From positions 3,335,501-3,399,500 of the forward strand of contig NZ_CP089211.1 of the NCBI RefSeq assembly GCF_021183825.1: a DNA stretch of 64,000 nucleotides, in the 5' to 3' direction. This document shows, piece by piece, positions 60,538 through 64,000 of the stretch (positions are counted from its first letter, which is position 1; each line of letters begins with the position of its first letter). Source of the DNA: Sinomicrobium kalidii. Its GTDB lineage: Bacteria > Bacteroidota > Bacteroidia > Flavobacteriales > Flavobacteriaceae. The notes below the pieces were generated by a model, which was given only the letters and a program-made list of their open reading frames with translations, ran no database searches and was not told where the DNA came from. Made by a program: the position numbers and the translations under genes.

Positions 60538-61239
60538 ATGCAACACCAAAAAGCTGCATACCAGTTATATCTGTATCTCGCCGCATTGTTTATCACCTCC
60601 CTGGTGGTTTCGAACCTCATTTTTCAGAAGTTTTTCTATTGGTATCCTTTCGGGGAAGTCACTATTTTCGGGGCAGGAATATTTGAGATATCCGTGGGGA
60701 TACTGCCTTATCCCGTTACGTTTCTTATTACAGACCTTATCTCCGAAGTGTTCGGCCGGAAAAAGGCCAACCAGGTGGTTACGGCGGGGATCTTCGCTTC
60801 CTTTTTTTCACTGCTCATCATCTATGTTTCGGCGGCCGCGCCGGCTACGGACTGGTCTCCCATCGGTGATGAACTCTTCCGCACCGTTTTCGGCCGTACG
60901 GTACTGGCGGTACTGGCTTCCATGCTGGCTTACCTCGCGGCTCAGTACATCGATATCCATATTTATCACTTCTGGAAAAATTATACGAAAGGAAAGCACC
61001 TGTGGTTGCGGAACAACTTCTCCACTTTTTCCTCACAGCTTATAGATACCATGACGGTATTGCTGTTGTTGTGTTCCTTTAAGGTCATTGCCTGGGAACG
61101 CTTTACCGGATTGCTTATCGGAGGTGTGCTCTTTAAAATGTTAATAGCTTTGCTGGACACGCCGTTTTTGTATTTTTTTGTATATGTTATCCGGAAACGG
61201 TTTCACTTGGAGCGGGGGGAAGAAATCCAACTGCCGTAG
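60538..61239 (+). CDS. Queuosine precursor transporter, YhhQ/VUT family
   Basis: 233 residues with about six hydrophobic helices: YLYLAALFITSLVVSNLIFQ, FEISVGILPYPVTFLITDLI, VVTAGIFASFFSLLIIYVSA, TVLAVLASMLAYLAAQYIDI, and others. The motif ISEVFGRKKANQVV and the conserved FSTFSSQLIDTMTVLLLLCSFK belong to the YhhQ family, which imports queuosine precursors (preQ0/preQ1) for tRNA modification. ATG 60538 is used; an earlier in-frame codon at 60493 adds 15 hydrophilic residues without support. It is followed 80 bases on by an AsmA-like gene. Confidence 0.9.
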   Translation: MQHQKAAYQLYLYLAALFITSLVVSNLIFQKFFYWYPFGEVTIFGAGIFEISVGILPYPVTFLITDLISEVFGRKKANQVVTAGIFASFFSLLIIYVSAAAPATDWSPIGDELFRTVFGRTVLAVLASMLAYLAAQYIDIHIYHFWKNYTKGKHLWLRNNFSTFSSQLIDTMTVLLLLCSFKVIAWERFTGLLIGGVLFKMLIALLDTPFLYFFVYVIRKRFHLERGEEIQLP

Positions 61240-61318
61240 CCGTACGTATTTATATGTAGAGAGGTTCCGGGGGAATACGGAGATCCGTAAAGGCGTTAAA
61301 TAAAAAATCAAAATAGCA

Positions 61319-63976
61319 ATGAAAATCAAAAAAGGAATAAAAATAGCAGGGATTATCATCGGGGTTATTGTACTCCTGCTTGCCGTAACCCCGCTTTTGT
61401 TCAAAGACAAGATAACGGCGCTGGTCAAGGATAACATCAACAAAAATATAAATGCCACGGTAGATTTTGCCGATCTGGACATCAGTCTTCTGTCCGGTTT
61501 TCCGAAAGCCAGGGTTTCCCTCAATGAAATATCGGTCATAAACAAGGCCCCTTTTGAAGGGGATACCCTGTTCTATGCCGATGAAGTATCCGTAAAAATG
61601 GGGATTGCCGAACTTTTTAAGGGAAGCGGTATGGAGGTGAGCAGTTTTGCTGTGAACAAGGCCAATGTCAATATCCTGGTGAATGGCGAAGGGAAAGCAA
61701 ATTACGACATTGCAAAGGAAAGCGGGGAGACTGCGGAAAGCGAAACCGCAACGGGAGATAGTGAAGACTTCAGCTTTTCCGTACAGCAATATGAAATAAC
61801 CGACAGCCGCATTTCCTACCTGGATAAAGAAGGAAAGATGCAGTTTGTGCTGGAAGAGCTCAACCACTCCGGAAGCGGTGACCTTTCCCTGAGCAAGTCG
61901 GAACTCACCACAAAGACAGATGCCCTGGTCTCGTTTGTCATGGACAGCACGGCTTATGTGAATAAGAATAAGGTAAACCTGGAGGCCGTTCTGGGAATAG
62001 ACCTCGAAAACAACCGTTATACCTTTCTCGACAATACGCTGCTGCTCAATCAGCTTCCGCTGGTATTTGACGGGTATGTGCAGATCAATGATAACAACCA
62101 GGAGGTGGATGTGACCTTTAACACCCCATCTTCCGATTTCAGGAATTTCCTGGCCGTGATCCCGGAAGCCTATTCCAGCGATATTGAAAATGTAGAGACC
62201 ACCGGAAATTTTGAGGTGAAAGGAAAAGTAAAGGGTACCATTGACGATACGCATATTCCGGCTTTTGATATAAAAATAACCTCAAGCAATGCCTCTTTCA
62301 AATATCCCGACCTGCCCAAATCAGTCACCGATATCCGGCTGGCCACCAATCTGGTGAATGAAACGGGCCTGACAAAAGACACCTATGTGGATATAGAAAA
62401 ACTGTCTTTCCGGATAGACCAGGATGTGTTTAATGCCCGGGCGCGGCTCAACAATGTTACGGAAAACATGCACGTCAATGCCAGGATTGACGGAAAACTG
62501 AATCTGGCCAATCTGTCCAAAGCCTATCCGTTCCCCATGGAGGAAGAACTCAGCGGTATTCTCACGGCGGATATTACCACGGCCTTTGACATGGCTTCCA
62601 TTGAGCATAAAAAATACGGAAACACCAAAAATTCCGGGACACTGAACCTGACCGGGTTTACGTACGCTTCCGAAGAAATGGCCAACCCTGTAAGTATCAG
62701 CAAGGCCGATGTCACTTTTAATCCCGCTACGGTAAGCCTTAACAGGTTTGAGGCCAAAACGGGGCAGACCGACCTGAATGCCTCGGGGACCATCAACAAC
62801 CTGATGGGCTTTATGTTCAACAAGGAAAATATAGAAGGAAATTTTAACCTGTCGTCCGGCACCTTTGCGCTGAATGATTTTATGGTAGCTGACGGAGAAG
62901 GTGAGAGGGCTGCGGAAAACGGTGAGGAAAAAAATAAACCGGAAGCGAAAAACCCGGGAGGGGCACAGGAAAAAATAAAAATACCTTCGTTCCTGGACTG
63001 TACGGTAAATGCATCGGCCAATACCGTGATCTATGACGATCTTCAATTAAAAAACGTAAAAGGGACCCTCATCATCAGGGACGAAAAAGCTACGCTGAAA
63101 GACCTGAGATCGGATGTGTTCCAGGGACAACTGGCCATAAACGGGGACGTGTCGACCAAAGAGGAAACACCTACCTTTAACATGAACATGGATATCCGGA
63201 ATTTTGATATTTCGGAATCTTTCCGGGGGCTGGACATGCTGAAGGCCCTGACTCCCATAGCCGGAATATTACAGGGAAAACTGAATACCGACCTTTCCCT
63301 GTCAGGGAACCTGAACGATGACCTTACCCCGGTATTACTGTCCGTTTCAGGTAACGCCCTTGCCGAAGTGCTTACTTCCGGCATTGATTCCGAAAACTCC
63401 AAACTCCTGAGCGGACTGGCGGGAAATCTCAGTTTCCTGGATACCGATAAGCTGGACCTTAAAGATATCAAAACTTCACTGTCCTTCGATGACGGAAAGG
63501 TAAATGTGAAGCCCTTTCACATTAAATACAAGGACATTGATATCGAAGTAGCAGGCAGTCACGGCTTTGACAAAAGCCTGAATTACAATGCTACATTCAA
63601 CGTTCCGGCCAAGTACCTGGGCAAAGAAGCCAATAACCTCCTGGCGCAGCTCAGTGAACAGGAAAAGGAAGAAATGACCGTTCCGGTAACCGCTACAATA
63701 GGCGGGTCTTATACCAGCCCCTCCGTTTCCACAAACATGAAATCTGCCGTTGCGGGCCTTACGCAACAGATTGTGGCCAATCAAAAGGATAAGCTGGTGA
63801 ATAAGGGCAAGGATGCCGTTGGGGATGCACTGGGCAATCTGGTCGGGGGAAAAGATAAAAAGGACACTACCGCTACGGATTCAACCGCCACCAAAAAAGA
63901 GGACGATGTAAAAGAAGCGGCCAGGGATGTGCTGCAGGGACTTTTCGGAAAAAAGAAAAAAGACACTACTAATTAA
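61319..63976 (+). CDS. AsmA-like envelope protein
   Basis: 885 residues. A single N-terminal membrane anchor (GIKIAGIIIGVIVLLLAVTPLLF) precedes a long beta-rich region with AsmA/YhdP-type features: TVDFADLDISLLSGFPKARVSLNEISV at the start, repeated FEVKGKVKG, FNLSSGTFAL, LAINGDVSTKEETP, ITGSLSGNLN-like strands, and AGLTQQIVANQKDKLVNKGK near the end. The C-terminal tail is Lys/Asp-rich and low-complexity. Members of this group bridge the inner and outer membranes and are linked to lipid transport and outer membrane integrity. Coding ends 24 bases before the window edge. The 80-base spacing from the transporter gene allows co-transcription. Confidence 0.85.
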   Translation: MKIKKGIKIAGIIIGVIVLLLAVTPLLFKDKITALVKDNINKNINATVDFADLDISLLSGFPKARVSLNEISVINKAPFEGDTLFYADEVSVKMGIAELFKGSGMEVSSFAVNKANVNILVNGEGKANYDIAKESGETAESETATGDSEDFSFSVQQYEITDSRISYLDKEGKMQFVLEELNHSGSGDLSLSKSELTTKTDALVSFVMDSTAYVNKNKVNLEAVLGIDLENNRYTFLDNTLLLNQLPLVFDGYVQINDNNQEVDVTFNTPSSDFRNFLAVIPEAYSSDIENVETTGNFEVKGKVKGTIDDTHIPAFDIKITSSNASFKYPDLPKSVTDIRLATNLVNETGLTKDTYVDIEKLSFRIDQDVFNARARLNNVTENMHVNARIDGKLNLANLSKAYPFPMEEELSGILTADITTAFDMASIEHKKYGNTKNSGTLNLTGFTYASEEMANPVSISKADVTFNPATVSLNRFEAKTGQTDLNASGTINNLMGFMFNKENIEGNFNLSSGTFALNDFMVADGEGERAAENGEEKNKPEAKNPGGAQEKIKIPSFLDCTVNASANTVIYDDLQLKNVKGTLIIRDEKATLKDLRSDVFQGQLAINGDVSTKEETPTFNMNMDIRNFDISESFRGLDMLKALTPIAGILQGKLNTDLSLSGNLNDDLTPVLLSVSGNALAEVLTSGIDSENSKLLSGLAGNLSFLDTDKLDLKDIKTSLSFDDGKVNVKPFHIKYKDIDIEVAGSHGFDKSLNYNATFNVPAKYLGKEANNLLAQLSEQEKEEMTVPVTATIGGSYTSPSVSTNMKSAVAGLTQQIVANQKDKLVNKGKDAVGDALGNLVGGKDKKDTTATDSTATKKEDDVKEAARDVLQGLFGKKKKDTTN

Positions 63977-64000
63977 GGCTTGAAGTGCGAAGCACGAAGT

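Overview
This window is chromosomal DNA from a Bacteroidota bacterium, most likely a flavobacterium (family Flavobacteriaceae); the genus cannot be fixed from sequence alone. Support comes from two SusC/SusD pairs with ECF sigma/FecR regulators, many DUF4369-TlpA lipoproteins, promoters of the TTG-N18-TAnnTTTG type, weak Shine-Dalgarno signals, a HPPK-deoxynucleoside kinase fusion and tRNA genes without encoded CCA.

0-10.3 kb is a stress-survival cluster made of two convergent gene groups. The plus strand carries two universal stress proteins, an eRF1-like small protein, an ATP-cone/PD-(D/E)XK nuclease, a beta-CASP metallo-beta-lactamase RNase and a cardiolipin synthase. The minus strand carries a short hibernation factor, a third universal stress protein, a Met/Cys-rich lipoprotein, FtsH, a small orphan and a phosphofructokinase.

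10.5-12.8 kb is a small accessory island: a decayed tRNA-Met 3' half, a possible HTH protein, a ParE/RelE-type toxin-antitoxin pair, and a striking array of 26 consecutive 21-bp near-palindromic units organised as five 105-bp higher-order repeats.

12.8-49.8 kb is the heart of the window: two related regulons for TonB-dependent import coupled to periplasmic thiol chemistry. Locus 1 has ECF sigma, SusC, SusD, a ThuA-like secreted protein, a stand-alone DsbD N-terminal domain, TlpA, FecR, a vestigial susC start, two TlpA, DsbD and an M16 peptidase. Locus 2 has ECF sigma, FecR, SusC, SusD, two TlpA, M16 peptidase, DsbD, a class V aminotransferase-like PLP enzyme and thioredoxin reductase. Both loci end in the same ~140-nt structured element with an intrinsic terminator. 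Together they suggest uptake of thiol- or disulfide-containing peptides, their reduction in the periplasm (NADPH to TrxB to thioredoxin to DsbD to TlpA) and proteolysis. Locus 1 shows rearrangement: its FecR lies 9 kb from its sigma factor, and the flanks on both sides of the missing gene are duplicated.

49.8-64 kb is mostly housekeeping: a tRNA-Gly/tRNA-Leu operon with a clear promoter and terminator, MutS, a SpoU methyltransferase, a pentapeptide-repeat protein, a lipocalin-like secreted protein, a HipA-like kinase/DUF3037 pair, the FolK-dNK fusion, SppA, a YhhQ-type queuosine-precursor transporter and an AsmA-like protein. A family of terminal-inverted-repeat intergenic elements is scattered at 12.6, 22.9, 29.5 and 41.1 kb.
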